From contig NZ_HG964450.1 in assembly GCF_000612725.1 (NCBI RefSeq), forward strand, positions 552,786 to 616,785: 64,000 nt of DNA, written 5' to 3'. Origin of the DNA: Mycolicibacterium austroafricanum (lineage in GTDB: Bacteria; Actinomycetota; Actinomycetes; Mycobacteriales; Mycobacteriaceae). The position numbers and the translations under genes were made by a program. Every line of letters starts with the position of its first letter. Position 1 is the stretch's first letter. This document shows positions 37,235-49,258 of this stretch, in pieces. A model generated the notes under the pieces. The model did not search any database. It was given only the letters and a program-made list of their open reading frames with translations, and was not told the origin of the DNA.

Positions 37235-37543
37235 CTAAGTGACGTCGAAACCGAGGCGGCGCGCGGCGCGCGCCTTCTGCCTGCTGGCGCGCAGCCGGCG
37301 CAGCCGCTTCACCAGCATCGGGTCGGCCGCCAGCGCCTCCGGCCGGTCCACCAGCGCGTTGAGCACCTGGTAGTAGCGGGTCGCCGACATGGAAAACAGC
37401 TCCTTGATGGCGTCTTCCTTCGAGCCGGCGTACTTCCACCACTGCCTCTCGAAAGCCAAGATGTCGTGCTCTCGACGGGTCAGACCGTCGGTGGGCTCGG
37501 TGTCGTCCCCAGAACGCTCAGCCCGCGCGATGGCGCCGTCCAT
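37235..37543 (-). CDS. DUF3263 protein (Rv0430-like)
   Basis: A 102-residue basic protein with [20 protein letters not shown] and [22 protein letters not shown], the DUF3263 signature with a probable helix-turn-helix, then a highly basic end ([19 protein letters not shown]). The build suggests a small DNA-binding protein. It begins the leftward virR-sodC run and is divergent from def (138-bp gap). Confidence 0.88.
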   Translation of the reverse strand: MDGAIARAERSGDDTEPTDGLTRREHDILAFERQWWKYAGSKEDAIKELFSMSATRYYQVLNALVDRPEALAADPMLVKRLRRLRASRQKARAARRLGFDVT

Positions 37544-37681
37544 TTCGCTACTCGAACCCTTCCGGAATCGGGAATGACATCAGTGTGGTTTCGGCGAGTA
37601 TTCAATCACGGCTCGGTCACGGACACCGTCACCAACCGCCGCGAGTCGGCGGCGAAAACAACGGCACCTAAGCTTCCACGC

Positions 37682-38275
37682 ATGGCCGTTAGACCCATCC
37701 GCATCGTGGGAGATCCCGTCCTGCACACCGCCACCGAACCCGTGCCCGTCGGCGCCGACGGTTCGTTGCCTGCCGATCTGGCCGATCTCATCACCGACAT
37801 GTACGACACGATGGACGCCGCCCACGGAGTCGGGCTCGCCGCCAACCAGATCGGGGTCAGCAAGCGGGTCTTCGTCTACGACTGCGCGGATGAGCGCAAG
37901 AAGACCACCCGCCGCCGCGGGGTGGTGATCAACCCCGTGCTCGAGACTTCCGAGATTCCCGAAACCATGCCGGACCCCGAGGACGACGACGAAGGCTGCC
38001 TGTCGGTGCCCGGCGAATCGTTCCCGACGGGGCGGGCCGACTGGGCGCGGGTCACCGGGCTGGACGCCGACGGGACACCGATCACCCTCGAGGGAACTGA
38101 TCTGTTCGCCCGGATGCTGCAACACGAGACCGGTCATCTCGACGGGTTTCTCTACCTCGACCGGCTGATCGGTCGCAATGCGCGCAGCGCCAAGAAGACC
38201 GTCAAGTCCCACGGCTGGGGGGTTCCCGGACTGTCGTGGATGCCCGGCGAGGACCCCGATCCGTTCGGCCACTGA
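37682..38275 (+). CDS. def: Peptide deformylase
   Basis: A 197-residue metalloenzyme that removes the formyl group from nascent proteins. Motif I is HGVGLAANQ, motif II is EGCLSVP (Cys106) and motif III is QHETGHLDG (148-152 as His-Glu-Thr-Gly-His). An insert before motif II and a loop of roughly 15 residues between motifs I and II are typical of actinobacterial forms. Length equals Rv0429c. The start is ATG 37682, although the frame is open upstream. The GNAT gene follows after 3 bp. Confidence 0.96.
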   Translation: MAVRPIRIVGDPVLHTATEPVPVGADGSLPADLADLITDMYDTMDAAHGVGLAANQIGVSKRVFVYDCADERKKTTRRRGVVINPVLETSEIPETMPDPEDDDEGCLSVPGESFPTGRADWARVTGLDADGTPITLEGTDLFARMLQHETGHLDGFLYLDRLIGRNARSAKKTVKSHGWGVPGLSWMPGEDPDPFGH

Positions 38276-38278
38276 CCG

Positions 38279-39172
38279 ATGACCGAGGTGCCTGAAGTCG
38301 GCACTCGGGTCAGCCTGCGCTACCGGCTGCCGACAGACTCGGACCGGCCGTTCACCGACGTGGTCGGCCATATCGTCGACGCCGGCCCGGTGGTGCGGAT
38401 CCACACCCGGCGCGGCGATGTCGTGGACGTCGCACGCGAGGACGTGGTGGCCGTCCGGGTGGTGCCCGAGATGCCGGTGCGCACCGGAGAGATCCGCAAC
38501 CTTGAGCACGCCGCCGCGCTGGGCTGGCCGGGCACCGAACATCAGTGGCTGGACGGCTGGCTGCTCCGGCATGGGCACGGGGTCACGAGGCGCGCGAATT
38601 CAGCAGTGCCGCTGCGGTTTTCTTCTTTCAGCGAGATCGCAAAGGTTGCGGACTGGTATGCCGAGCGCGGGCTGCCCGCGCTGGTGTCCGCGCCGGACCG
38701 GCTGCTCCGGCTTCCCGACGGCGTCCCCACAGATGCCGAGAACCTGGTCATGGCAACCGATATCGCAGTTGCCGGGGTGACGGACGCAGCGGTCTCGGCA
38801 TCGCCCGATGACAGGTGGCTGGCCCTGTACCGGCGGGACGTTCCGGTCGATGTGCTGACCGCCGTCGTCGACGGGGTGGTCGGTTTCGGTGAACTGGCCG
38901 GTGCCGCGGTAGGGCGGGTGGCGGTGACGGACGCACCGGACGGTACCCGCTGGGCGGGGGTCTCGGCGGTGCACGTGTCTGAGGACGCGCGTCGGCAGGG
39001 CCTGGCGCGACGGCTGTGCGCGGGGCTGCTGGACTGGGCTCACGGGCGCGGTGCGACGCGCGCCTACGTCCAGGTGGTCGTCGAGAACACCGCTGCGCGT
39101 GCGTTGTACGCGGCGATGGGCTTCCGGGTGCACCACCACTCGCGGTACGTCCGCGCGCAGGACCTACTGTAG
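38279..39172 (+). CDS. GNAT-family N-acetyltransferase with N-terminal SH3-like domain (Rv0428c-like)
   Basis: A 297-residue protein. The first 75 residues form a small beta domain (GTRVSLRYRLP, then DVVGHIVDAGPVVRIHTRRGD). A linker follows, and the C-terminal GNAT domain (about 140-295) contains GVSAVHVSEDARRQGLARRL with the acetyl-CoA loop R-x2-G-x-A, and NTAARALYAAMGF. It sits between def and xthA, as in M. tuberculosis. It probably acts on a protein N-terminus or small molecule; the link to def is suggestive but unproven. Confidence 0.9.
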   Translation: MTEVPEVGTRVSLRYRLPTDSDRPFTDVVGHIVDAGPVVRIHTRRGDVVDVAREDVVAVRVVPEMPVRTGEIRNLEHAAALGWPGTEHQWLDGWLLRHGHGVTRRANSAVPLRFSSFSEIAKVADWYAERGLPALVSAPDRLLRLPDGVPTDAENLVMATDIAVAGVTDAAVSASPDDRWLALYRRDVPVDVLTAVVDGVVGFGELAGAAVGRVAVTDAPDGTRWAGVSAVHVSEDARRQGLARRLCAGLLDWAHGRGATRAYVQVVVENTAARALYAAMGFRVHHHSRYVRAQDLL

Positions 39173-39177
39173 GGCGC

Positions 39178-39996
39178 ATGCGCCTGGCTACCTGGAACGT
39201 CAATTCGATCCGCGCCCGGGTCGACCGCGTCACCGATTGGCTGGAGCGCGCCGACGTCGACGTTCTGGCCATGCAGGAGACCAAGTGCTCCGACGACCAG
39301 TTTCCGACCATGCCGTTCGCGGCGCTCGGGTACGAGATCGTGCACTGCGGCTTCAACCAGTGGAACGGGGTGGCGATCGCCTCGCGGGTCGGCATCGACG
39401 ACGTCGAGGTCGGATTCGACGGCCAGCCCACCTGGAATGACAAACCGGAGGTGGAGGCCGCCGCCGAAGCCCGCGCACTGGGCGCGACGTGCGGAGGGGT
39501 GCGGGTGTGGAGCCTGTACGTCCCCAACGGACGCACCGTCGACTCACCTCACTACGTGTACAAGCTGGAATGGCTTGCCGCACTTCGTGACACGGCCTCG
39601 TCGTGGCTGGAGTCCAACCCGTCGGCACCCATCGCCCTCGTCGGCGACTGGAACATCGCCCCCATCGACGACGACGTGTGGGACATATCGCTGTTTCAGG
39701 ACAGCACACATGTCACCGAGCCCGAGCGCGCGGCCTTCAACGCCGTCGTCGACGCCGGATTCACAGACGTGGTACGACCTTTCACACCCGGCCCGGGCAC
39801 CTTCACCTATTGGGACTACACCCAGCTGCGCTTCCCGAAGAACCGTGGCATGCGCATCGACTTCATCCTGGGCTCCCCCGCGCTGGCCGAACGCGTGGTC
39901 CACGCCGAGATCGCCCGCGATGAACGCAAGACCGGCAAAAACCGCATCGGGTCACCCAGCGACCACGCACCCGTGGTCGTGGACCTGAGCGACTGA
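39178..39996 (+). CDS. xthA: Exodeoxyribonuclease III
   Basis: A 272-residue AP endonuclease/3' exonuclease of the ExoIII family. Motifs are ATWNVNSIRAR, MQETKCSD with the metal Glu, LVGDWNIAP and GSPSDHAPVVVDL with the catalytic His. It repairs abasic sites and damaged 3' ends. Start is ATG 39178, shortly after the GNAT stop, and a strong hairpin lies 8 bp downstream. It matches Rv0427c. Confidence 0.95.
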   Translation: MRLATWNVNSIRARVDRVTDWLERADVDVLAMQETKCSDDQFPTMPFAALGYEIVHCGFNQWNGVAIASRVGIDDVEVGFDGQPTWNDKPEVEAAAEARALGATCGGVRVWSLYVPNGRTVDSPHYVYKLEWLAALRDTASSWLESNPSAPIALVGDWNIAPIDDDVWDISLFQDSTHVTEPERAAFNAVVDAGFTDVVRPFTPGPGTFTYWDYTQLRFPKNRGMRIDFILGSPALAERVVHAEIARDERKTGKNRIGSPSDHAPVVVDLSD

Positions 39997-40003
39997 CCGC
40001 GCG

Positions 40004-40040
40004 GAAACGGGGCACCTCCTTGTGGGAGGTGCCCCGTTTC
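40004..40040. terminator. Strong hairpin terminator after xthA
   Basis: A perfect 16-bp stem, GAAACGGGGCACCTCC and its complement, with a 5-nt loop. It begins 8 bp after the xthA stop. It is GC-rich with no run of T, so it may act with Rho or as a bidirectional barrier between xthA and the small secreted protein gene. Confidence 0.75.
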
Positions 40041-40065
40041 GGCTTTGACGGTTACCGACGTCGCC

Positions 40066-40157
40066 GCTTACGTGACGTCGGCCGGGTTATCCGCTCAGCG
40101 CACGTCGGCCGGATTGTGCGCTCAGCGCACGTCGGCAGAATTGTGCGCTCAGCGCAC
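40066..40157 (-). repeat. 27-nt tandem repeat copying a gene's 3' end
   Basis: Four units of 27 bp stand at 40066, 40093, 40120 and 40147. Units 2 and 3 are nearly identical, the first is diverged and the last merges with the 3' end of the secreted-protein gene. The junctions hold GTGCGC-TCA-GCGCAC (40116-40130 and 40143-40157), a 6-bp stem with a 3-nt loop. Read leftward, each unit carries CGACGTGCGCTGA, which includes the gene's last codons and its stop. Confidence 0.85.
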
Positions 40158-40448
40158 GTCGACGTAGTAGACGCTGCCTGTCACCGTCTGCTGGTAGGTG
40201 CGGTCGGTGAAGTCGTCGCGGACGGTGGAGCGGATGTCGCCGCCCTTGTGGACGCCGACGACGCTGGCTTCGCTCAGCGGGGCATCGGAGAGCCGGTTGA
40301 CCACGACACGGTGGCCCTGGGCTTCGAGCTGGCTGATCGTCGCGTCGGCGTTACCGCCGGTGGGGGCGGCGATCGCGGGGGCGGCCAGGCCGAGCACGGC
40401 GGCGCTCAGGCCGGCGGTGATCGCGGTGGCGATGGTGAGGTTCTTCAT
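40149..40448 (-). CDS. Small secreted protein of unknown function
   Basis: A 99-residue protein. A signal peptide (about 1-28, MKNLTIATAITAGLSAAVLG, cleavage near IAAP) precedes a small domain with IVQLEAQGHR-like text (ISQLEAQGHRVVVNRLSD), SVVGVHKGGD and TVTGSVYYVDV. Mycobacterial genomes hold many secreted proteins with the phrase L-x-A-Q-G-x-x-V followed by VTGV, of unknown function. Start is ATG 40448. Its stop codon lies in the loop of a hairpin that is repeated behind the gene. Confidence 0.78.
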   Translation of the reverse strand: MKNLTIATAITAGLSAAVLGLAAPAIAAPTGGNADATISQLEAQGHRVVVNRLSDAPLSEASVVGVHKGGDIRSTVRDDFTDRTYQQTVTGSVYYVDVR

Positions 40449-40655
40449 GGTTCTGCTCTTCCCTTGTCTGGGGTCGGAGCCGTGGAGCGTGTCGCGCGGT
40501 TTCGACGTGTGGTGGTGTTCCGTTCTGGTAGATCGTGATCGATCTGACCGGTTAAACCCGCAGGTCAGGTCAATAATTCCAGTGGCAGAAATTGATCGGC
40601 GGCTGGCAGAAACACAGCGGTGAAACTTGCCCGACCGCCACCTATAATCGAACGC

Positions 40656-41490
40656 ATGTTCGACATATCGATTCCCGGGCCCGCCGACCTGGCGGCGTTG
40701 GCGGACGCCGAACTCGTCGACGCCGCCACCGCGACCACGCAGGCGGAGAACGCGGTGTGTGCCCGCAAGCTGGCCGTGAGGGCCGAACTGTTCATCCGCC
40801 GCACCACACTGGCCCGCACCCTCGACGAACGCCGCAACGACGCCCACACCGCACTGCTGACCGGAATCACCACCCTGGCCTGCCAATGCGGGAACCCCGA
40901 CCGCCACGCCAGCACCAACCCCCGACCCCTGCGCGACATCACCGTCTACGCCCTCACCGACCACACCACCACCGACAGCGGCGACGCCGACACGACCGAC
41001 ACGAGGGTCACCGCGGGAGGCGGCCAGGAGCACCAACTCGACGAGGAGGACGGTGCACGGGCGCCCACGACCGATGACGCCGAGACCGCCGATGACGCCG
41101 ACGCGACAGTCGAGGCGAATCCGCCCGCCCCGCCGGCGCCCAAACCCCGCCGCCATCGCCTGGACCGCGCCCACCGGCCACACCTACACCACCCACCCCG
41201 GCAGCCGACTGCTGTTCCCCGCCCTGTGCCAACCCACCGCCACCCTCTGGACCGGCGAACCACCCAAAGTCCCACAAAGCCAACGACGCGGGGTCATGAT
41301 GCCGCGGCGCCGAAACACCCGCGCCCACAACCACGCCGCCCATATCACCGCAGAACGACGACGGAACGCCCAAACACGCTACGCCACAACCGGAAACACC
41401 CCGCCATACCTACCGCGCGACCACATCCCCTACCAATCCTCCACCGGATGGCGCCAACCCGACTATGGCAACGACCCACCACCGTTCTAG
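40656..41490 (+). pseudogene. Decayed DUF222/HNH-endonuclease (REP13E12-type) gene
   Basis: The N-terminal part (from ATG 40656, MFDISIPGPADLAALADAELV) is the usual start of 13E12-repeat proteins. The middle has TALACQCGNPD-like text followed by acid-rich filler. The C-terminal part is in another frame from about 41120: TAPTGHTYTTHPGSRLLFPA followed by PRRRNTRAHNHAAHI and ending GNDPPPF. The DUF222 core and the HNH motif (Cys-x2-Pro-Gly-Cys ... His-His-x2-Lys) are missing between them. So there was a large internal loss plus a frameshift. It is a relic, not a working nuclease. Confidence 0.75.
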
Positions 41491-41500
41491 GAGAGAATGA

Positions 41501-41881
41501 ATGAAAATCCTTGTGGCAACAGGCCATACGCAGGGCACGCATCCCGGCGACTACCACTTCTGCATCGAGCGTGAACTGGTCTGGATCCAGGAACCGTGCG
41601 ACCGTGACCTTCGCGACCCTGACGGGCCCTGCGGCTGTGGGCGAGGGTTCGCTGGGGCGGCATCACATCGGGCCACCACCACCGCGATGGTTGTGGAATC
41701 CGAGATGAGCCGCGACGACGTGGTTCTCGCATTCCAGACCAGTCTCGACGACGGCGGATGGCCGGTCGCGTGGGCCGAAGACGTCGCCGACGAGAACCTG
41801 GAGATCGCCGCGCGACTGCCCGCCGGCGCGATCATCACCCGGAAGCTGGAGCACTTCTTTGTCAGAGGCGCGCTGTTCTAA
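41501..41881 (+). CDS. Hypothetical protein, Cys-rich centre
   Basis: A 126-residue protein I do not recognise. It begins [20 protein letters not shown] and has a central [20 protein letters not shown] with a CxC, then an alpha/beta-like C-terminus ([24 protein letters not shown]). A TAGGAGAG ribosome site is nine bases before ATG 41501, overlapping the stop of the decayed HNH gene. It is convergent with the MFS gene, and their stop codons share base 41881. No transmembrane segment is visible. Confidence 0.6.
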   Translation: MKILVATGHTQGTHPGDYHFCIERELVWIQEPCDRDLRDPDGPCGCGRGFAGAASHRATTTAMVVESEMSRDDVVLAFQTSLDDGGWPVAWAEDVADENLEIAARLPAGAIITRKLEHFFVRGALF

Positions 41882-43608
41882 GGGTTCTCGACAACCTCGG
41901 CGTAGCGGCCCGGGTTGAACATCGAGGCGATCATGCCGATCACCATCATGATCGCCGCGGCGACGAACACCACGACCAGACCCGAATGGAACGGCTCGAT
42001 GATCAGATGCGGGAAGAAGGTCTGACCGGTGAGCACCTCGGCGTTGACACCGGGCTGCTGCAGCGCGTGGTAGGGCTCGAGCAGTTCGGCGATCGGGTTG
42101 TAGCCGAGGAATGCGGCGAACAGGCTCCCGACCGGTGGTAGATCCGCCACTTGTTGGGCGACGTCGGCGGAAACCCCTTGCTCCTGAAGACCGCTGCTCA
42201 GCGCTCCCGGCAACGTGTTGGCCAGCCCGACGACCATCAGCGAGAAGAAGATTCCGATCGACAGCGACGATCCGGCGTTGAAGAAGGTGGCGCGCACCCC
42301 GGACGCCGCACCACGTTCCGACGGCGGGACGCTCGACATGATGGCCGCGGTGTTCGGCGCGGTGAAGATGCCGCCGCCGACCCCGTTGAGGAAGATCAGC
42401 ACGGCGAACACCCAGTAGTCGAAGTCCACCGGGATCATCACCAGCGCGATGAACGAGCCCGCCATCAACAGCATTCCGCCCACGGTCAACGGTCTCGCGC
42501 CATACCGGTCCGACAGCCACCCGGCGATCGGTCCGGCCAACAGGAACCCGACCGTGATGGGCAGCATGTAGATCGCGGCCCACAGTGGCGTCACCTCGAA
42601 GTCGTAGCCGCGCAGCGGAAGCCAGATGCCCTGCAACCAGATGATCAGCATGAACTGCAGGCCGCCGCGTCCCATCGACGACATCAGCCCGGCGACGTTC
42701 CCCATCCCGAACGCCGCGGACCGGAACAACCGGACGTTGACCATCGGCTGAGCCACCCGCAGTTCGACGACACAGAACACCACCAGCAGCGCCAGCCCCG
42801 CGGCAATCGACCCCAGCACCCACGGGTTGGTCCACCCGGTCGTCGACCCACCGTAAGGCTGGATGCCGTAGGTGATTCCGATCAGCAGCACCGTCAGCCC
42901 GATGCCGAACGTGAGCGTGCCCGCCCAATCGAGCCTGCCCGGCGTGCGCACGCCGATCTCGACCAACGACCGCAGGCTCCAGACCGTGCCCGCCAGCCCG
43001 ATCGGCACACCCACCCAGAAGATGGCCTGCCAGTGCCACTCCGAGAGCACACCGCCGACGAGCAGACCCAGGAACGAGCCGGCCACCGCGGCGACCATGT
43101 TGACACCGAGCGCCATGCCGCGCTGATTGGCCGGGAAAGCGTCGGTCAGGATCGCCGACGAGGACGCCATCAGCATCGCCCCACCGATACCTTGGATCAC
43201 CCGCCATGCGATCAGCCAGATCGCGCCACCGTCCAGATGGAACGGATCGAACGACAGCGCGATCGCCGCGACGGTGAACACCGCGAAGCCGACGTTGTAG
43301 ATCCGCACCCGGCCGAACATGTCGCCGAGTCGCCCGAACGGCACGACCAGTACCGCGGTCACCACCAGGTACCCCATCAACATCCAGAGCAGATAGCTGA
43401 TGTTGGCCGGCGCGAGCGGGTTCAGCCCGATGCCGCGGAAGATGGCCGGCAGCGAGATCAGCACGATCGAGGCGTTGATCGTCGCCAGCAACGTGCCGAG
43501 CGTGGTGTTCGACAGGACGATCCACTTGTAGTGCGGGTGGTCGGCGTTCATGCGGCTGCGCCGTCGCGCGGTCTCCGCTGCTGCACCGGTCTCGATCTCC
43601 GTCGTCAT
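41881..43608 (-). CDS. MFS multidrug exporter, DHA2 (EmrB/QacA) family
   Basis: A 576-residue, 14-helix drug/proton antiporter. The first helices carry [12 protein letters not shown] (DHA2 motif D1), and motif A is [12 protein letters not shown]. The motif C region is [15 protein letters not shown] large loop lies between helices 13 and 14 (about 470-540). Start is ATG 43608, with GTG 43611 just before; GGTGGG lies upstream. It is divergent from thiC, and the promoter on this strand lies in an unusually AT-rich patch. The drug or metabolite is unknown. Confidence 0.9.
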
Positions 43609-43638
43609 CACTCACCCACCTCGCCCACAAAAGAACAT

Positions 43639-43668
43639 ATATTAGCTATACAAATTACCGCCGGTCAA
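43639..43668 (-). promoter_or_regulatory. Candidate promoter of the MFS gene
   Basis: Reading leftward, TTGACC (43668-43663), 18 bp, then TAATAT (43644-43639), about 25 bp before ATG 43608. The patch 43630-43657 is very AT-rich for this genome. The -35 fits well; the -10 is only fair. Confidence 0.45.
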
Positions 43669-43730
43669 TTCGAAGTACCGGCCGTGCTGTTCCCTGGGCC
43701 CGGTCGCTGCGCTAGCGTGGCACTCGCCAC

Positions 43731-46205
<2,475 letters not shown>

Positions 46206-46209
<4 letters not shown>

Positions 46210-46820
46210 CCCTCGAAGACATAACCGGCGTCGCGCACCGCCCCGACGGCACACCCGCTGGTGTCGTCGCACTGACGCACGGCGCAGGCGGAAACCGGGA
46301 ATCGCCGATGCTGCAGGCCCTCTGCGAGGAGTGGGCGCGCCGCGGATGGCTCGCGGTGCGCTACAACCTGCCCTACCGCCGGCGCCGCCCTAAGGGCCCA
46401 CCGTCCGGCTCGGCGACCGCCGACATGGCGGGCATCGTCGAGGCGGTCACCGCGGTGCGAGCCCTCGCCGACGGCCCCGTCATCGCGGGCGGTCACTCGT
46501 ACGGCGGGCGGCTCACGTCGATGGCGGTCGCCGACGGGCTTCAGGTCGACGTGCTGACGCTGTTCTCCTATCCTCTGCACCCGCCCGGCAAGCCGGAGCG
46601 CGCCCGCACCGAACACCTGCCGCGCATCACGGTGCCCACGGTGTTCACCCACGGCACCGCCGACCCGTTCGGCACGCTCGACGAGCTGAGGTCCGCCGCC
46701 GACCTCGTGGCGGGCCCGACCGAGATCGTCGAGGTCACAGGCGCCCGCCACGATCTGAACTCCAAGAAATTCGACGTTCCCGCGCTTGCGGTCGATGCCG
46801 CCCTGCGCATGCTGGGCTGA
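46206..46820 (+). CDS. Alpha/beta-hydrolase-fold protein (Rv0421c-like)
   Basis: A 204-residue small alpha/beta hydrolase. It has THGAGGNRESPML after the first strand, an oxyanion-type turn, then GGHSYGGR with the nucleophile Ser and a late GARHDLN with the His. It is the KANL3/Tex30-like group. The reaction is unknown. It overlaps thiD by 4 bp and is followed after 14 bp by the DUF4190 gene, so it belongs to the thiC operon. Confidence 0.88.
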
Positions 46821-46834
46821 GCTATCGTCGCAGC

Positions 46835-47464
46835 GTGACCGTGCCGCCGCCCTATCCGCCGCCGCCTCCGCTGCCGTATCAGGGCGGGCCCGGCCAGCCG
46901 TACTACCCGCCGCCCCGGCGGACCAACTGGTGGGCGGTGGTCTCGCTCATCTTCGGCGTCATCGGTGGGGTCCTGATCAGCCTGGTCTGCGGCATCGTCG
47001 GCTTGGCCAAGGTCAAGCAGTATCAGAGCGGCCGCGGCATGGCGATCGCGGGCATCGTGCTCTCGGTGCTGTGGTCGATCGCAATCGTGGCGATCATCAT
47101 CGCGGCGGTCAACGACGACACCGTCAACGCCACGAACGTCAAGCTCGGCGACTGTCTCGCCGAGATCCCCGGCGGGGAGCGGGTGGCGAGCGTCAAGACC
47201 GTCAGCTGTGACCAGCCGCACGCCGGCGAGGTGTTCGCCGTGTTGACGATGCGGGACGGCGACTTCCCCGGTCAGGCCGCGGTCGAGGCGTACCACGAGA
47301 AATGCAGCCCTGAACTGCAGCGCTACTCGCCGGAGTCCATGACGGACGACTCGGTGCAGCTCTACGTGCTCTACCCCACCGCCGAGACGTGGGAGGACGG
47401 CGACCGCACGGTGACCTGCATCGCGACCCTCGACCCGCCGCGAACCGGGTCCCTCAAAGGCTGA
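46835..47464 (+). CDS. DUF4190/septum-formation-like membrane protein (Rv0420c-like)
   Basis: A 209-residue protein with a Pro-rich N-terminus (PPPYPPPPPLPYQ), two helices (about 30-55 and 68-93) in DUF4190 arrangement with KVKQYQSGRGMAIAGIVLS, and an outer domain of about 110 residues (VSCDQPHAGEVFAV, then CSPEL) of septum-formation type with paired cysteines. Start GTG 46835. It ends the thiC run. Confidence 0.85.
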   Translation: MTVPPPYPPPPPLPYQGGPGQPYYPPPRRTNWWAVVSLIFGVIGGVLISLVCGIVGLAKVKQYQSGRGMAIAGIVLSVLWSIAIVAIIIAAVNDDTVNATNVKLGDCLAEIPGGERVASVKTVSCDQPHAGEVFAVLTMRDGDFPGQAAVEAYHEKCSPELQRYSPESMTDDSVQLYVLYPTAETWEDGDRTVTCIATLDPPRTGSLKG

Positions 47465-47494
47465 GTTTTCGGGGACCTCGGGTACCGTTACGCC

Positions 47495-48982
47495 ATGATT
47501 TCGGAGCACTTCGACGCGGTCATCGTCGGAGCCGGGTTCGCGGGTATCGGGGCCGCCATCCAGTTCAAACGGATGGGCATCGAGAACTTCGTGATCCTGG
47601 AACGTGAAGACGATCTGGGCGGCACGTGGTACGTCAACCACTACCCGGGGCTCGCCGTCGACGTCCCCACCACCACCTACTCGTACTTCTTCGAGCCGAA
47701 CCCCAACTGGTCGCGGCTGTTCTCCACCGGCGCCGAGATCAAGCAGTACGCCGACGATGTCGCCGACAAGTACGACGTGCGCAGGCACATCCGGTTCGGT
47801 GTGACAGTGGGGGGCGCGCGCTGGGATGACGACGCCCAACTCTGGCGGGTGAACCTCGCCGACGGTGAGACGGTGGACGCCCGGTACCTGGTCACCGCCA
47901 CCGGATTCCTGTCACAGCCCCACATGCCCGACATCCCGGGCATCGCCGAGTTCGACGGACGGGTCATCCACACCACCGCGTGGGACGACTCCTACGATCC
48001 GACCGGCGAGAAGATCGGCATCATCGGCACCGGCGCCACCGCCGTGCAGCTCATCCCCGAGCTGGCCGAGAAGGCTGCCGATCTGACGGTCTACCAACGC
48101 ACCCCGATCTGGGTGGTGCCCAAGATCGACTTCCGGTTCTCCGAGCGCGCCAAGCAGCTGTTCGCCCGGATCCCGTTGACCCAGCGCCTGATCCGCGTGA
48201 TCACCGACACCATCTACGAGCTCATGGTGTGGGTGGCGGTCCTGCACAACCGGCAGACCCGCGGCCGGTTCAACATCGCCGCGGGCGATCTGGCCAAGAT
48301 GCATCGGTTCGCCACCATCCGGGACAAGGAACTGCGGGCCAAGCTGACCCCCGACTACGACTTCGGCTGCAAGCGGCCCACGTTCTCGAACAGCTACTAC
48401 CGCACCTTCACCAAGCCGCACGTGCACCTGCAGGACAGCGGCATCGCCAAGATCGAGTCCGACGGCATCGTCGGCAACGACGGCACCAAGACCCCGATCG
48501 ACACCCTGGTGCTGGCCACCGGTTTCGACCTGTGGGAGGCCAACTTCCCCGCCATCGAGGTGATCGGGCGCGACGGCCGAAACCTCGGGAAGTGGTGGCG
48601 CGAGACCAGGTTCCAGGCCTACCAGGGTGTTTCGATGCCGCACTTCCCGAACTTCCTGTCGCTGGCCAGCCCCTTCGCGTTCCTCGGGTTGAACTTCTTC
48701 AACACGGTGGAGTACCAGATGCGGCACATGGATCGTCTCTTCGGCGAGTTGAGGCGCCGCGGTGCAACGACTTTCGAGATCACCGAGGAAGCCAACGCCC
48801 GGTACCTGGCCCGCATGACCGCGCTGCTCGGCGACTCGCTGTTCACCAACGGAAGTTGCGCGACCGCGCGGTCCTACTACTTCAATCCCAGCGGTGAGCC
48901 GACCCTGCTTCGCCCCACCTCCACCAGAGCCGCGATCCGCGAGGCCACCGACTTCCCGATCGACGACTACCGCATCGTCTAG
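47495..48982 (+). CDS. Flavin-dependent monooxygenase, Baeyer-Villiger type
   Basis: A 495-residue class B flavoprotein. FAD motif GAGFAGIG (12-19), BVMO fingerprint FDGRVIHTTAW (153-163, F-x-G-x3-H-x3-W), NADP motif GTGATAVQ (178-185). It has the full BVMO fingerprint. In mycobacteria such enzymes act on ketones and thio-drugs (EthA is a relative), but the substrate here is unknown. It is followed 9 bp later by a small membrane protein gene, and the double-TetR gene lies convergently beyond, so it may be the regulator's target. Confidence 0.9.
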   Translation: MISEHFDAVIVGAGFAGIGAAIQFKRMGIENFVILEREDDLGGTWYVNHYPGLAVDVPTTTYSYFFEPNPNWSRLFSTGAEIKQYADDVADKYDVRRHIRFGVTVGGARWDDDAQLWRVNLADGETVDARYLVTATGFLSQPHMPDIPGIAEFDGRVIHTTAWDDSYDPTGEKIGIIGTGATAVQLIPELAEKAADLTVYQRTPIWVVPKIDFRFSERAKQLFARIPLTQRLIRVITDTIYELMVWVAVLHNRQTRGRFNIAAGDLAKMHRFATIRDKELRAKLTPDYDFGCKRPTFSNSYYRTFTKPHVHLQDSGIAKIESDGIVGNDGTKTPIDTLVLATGFDLWEANFPAIEVIGRDGRNLGKWWRETRFQAYQGVSMPHFPNFLSLASPFAFLGLNFFNTVEYQMRHMDRLFGELRRRGATTFEITEEANARYLARMTALLGDSLFTNGSCATARSYYFNPSGEPTLLRPTSTRAAIREATDFPIDDYRIV

Positions 48983-48991
48983 TATCCGGTT

Positions 48992-49258
48992 GTGCCCAAC
49001 GAAAATTCGCGTGCCGCCACCGTCGCCGGACTGGCCCTTGCCGGGGCCGGCGTGTCCCACTTCGTCGCCCCTGCGCTCTACGAGGGCCTGACCAAGCCGG
49101 CGTTCCCGACGAACACCCGGCAGCACGTGTACGTCGACGGTGCCATCGAGACCGCCGTCGGCCTCGGTATCGCCTCCCCCAAGACGCGCAGGCTGGCCCT
49201 CGTCGGGCTGGTGGTGTACCTGCTCTATTTGGCAGGCAACGTCGCCCGTAACCGGTAG
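48992..49258 (+). CDS. Small DoxX-like membrane protein
   Basis: An 88-residue protein with helices near 10-27, 48-60 and 65-83 and the phrase HFVAPALYEGLTKPAFP followed by TRQHVYVDGAIETAVG. It is close to DoxX-type membrane proteins of mycobacteria. Start is GTG 48992, 9 bp after the monooxygenase stop, so it is probably in that operon. Its last 34 bp overlap the 3' end of the double-TetR gene on the other strand. Confidence 0.75.
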   Translation: MPNENSRAATVAGLALAGAGVSHFVAPALYEGLTKPAFPTNTRQHVYVDGAIETAVGLGIASPKTRRLALVGLVVYLLYLAGNVARNR

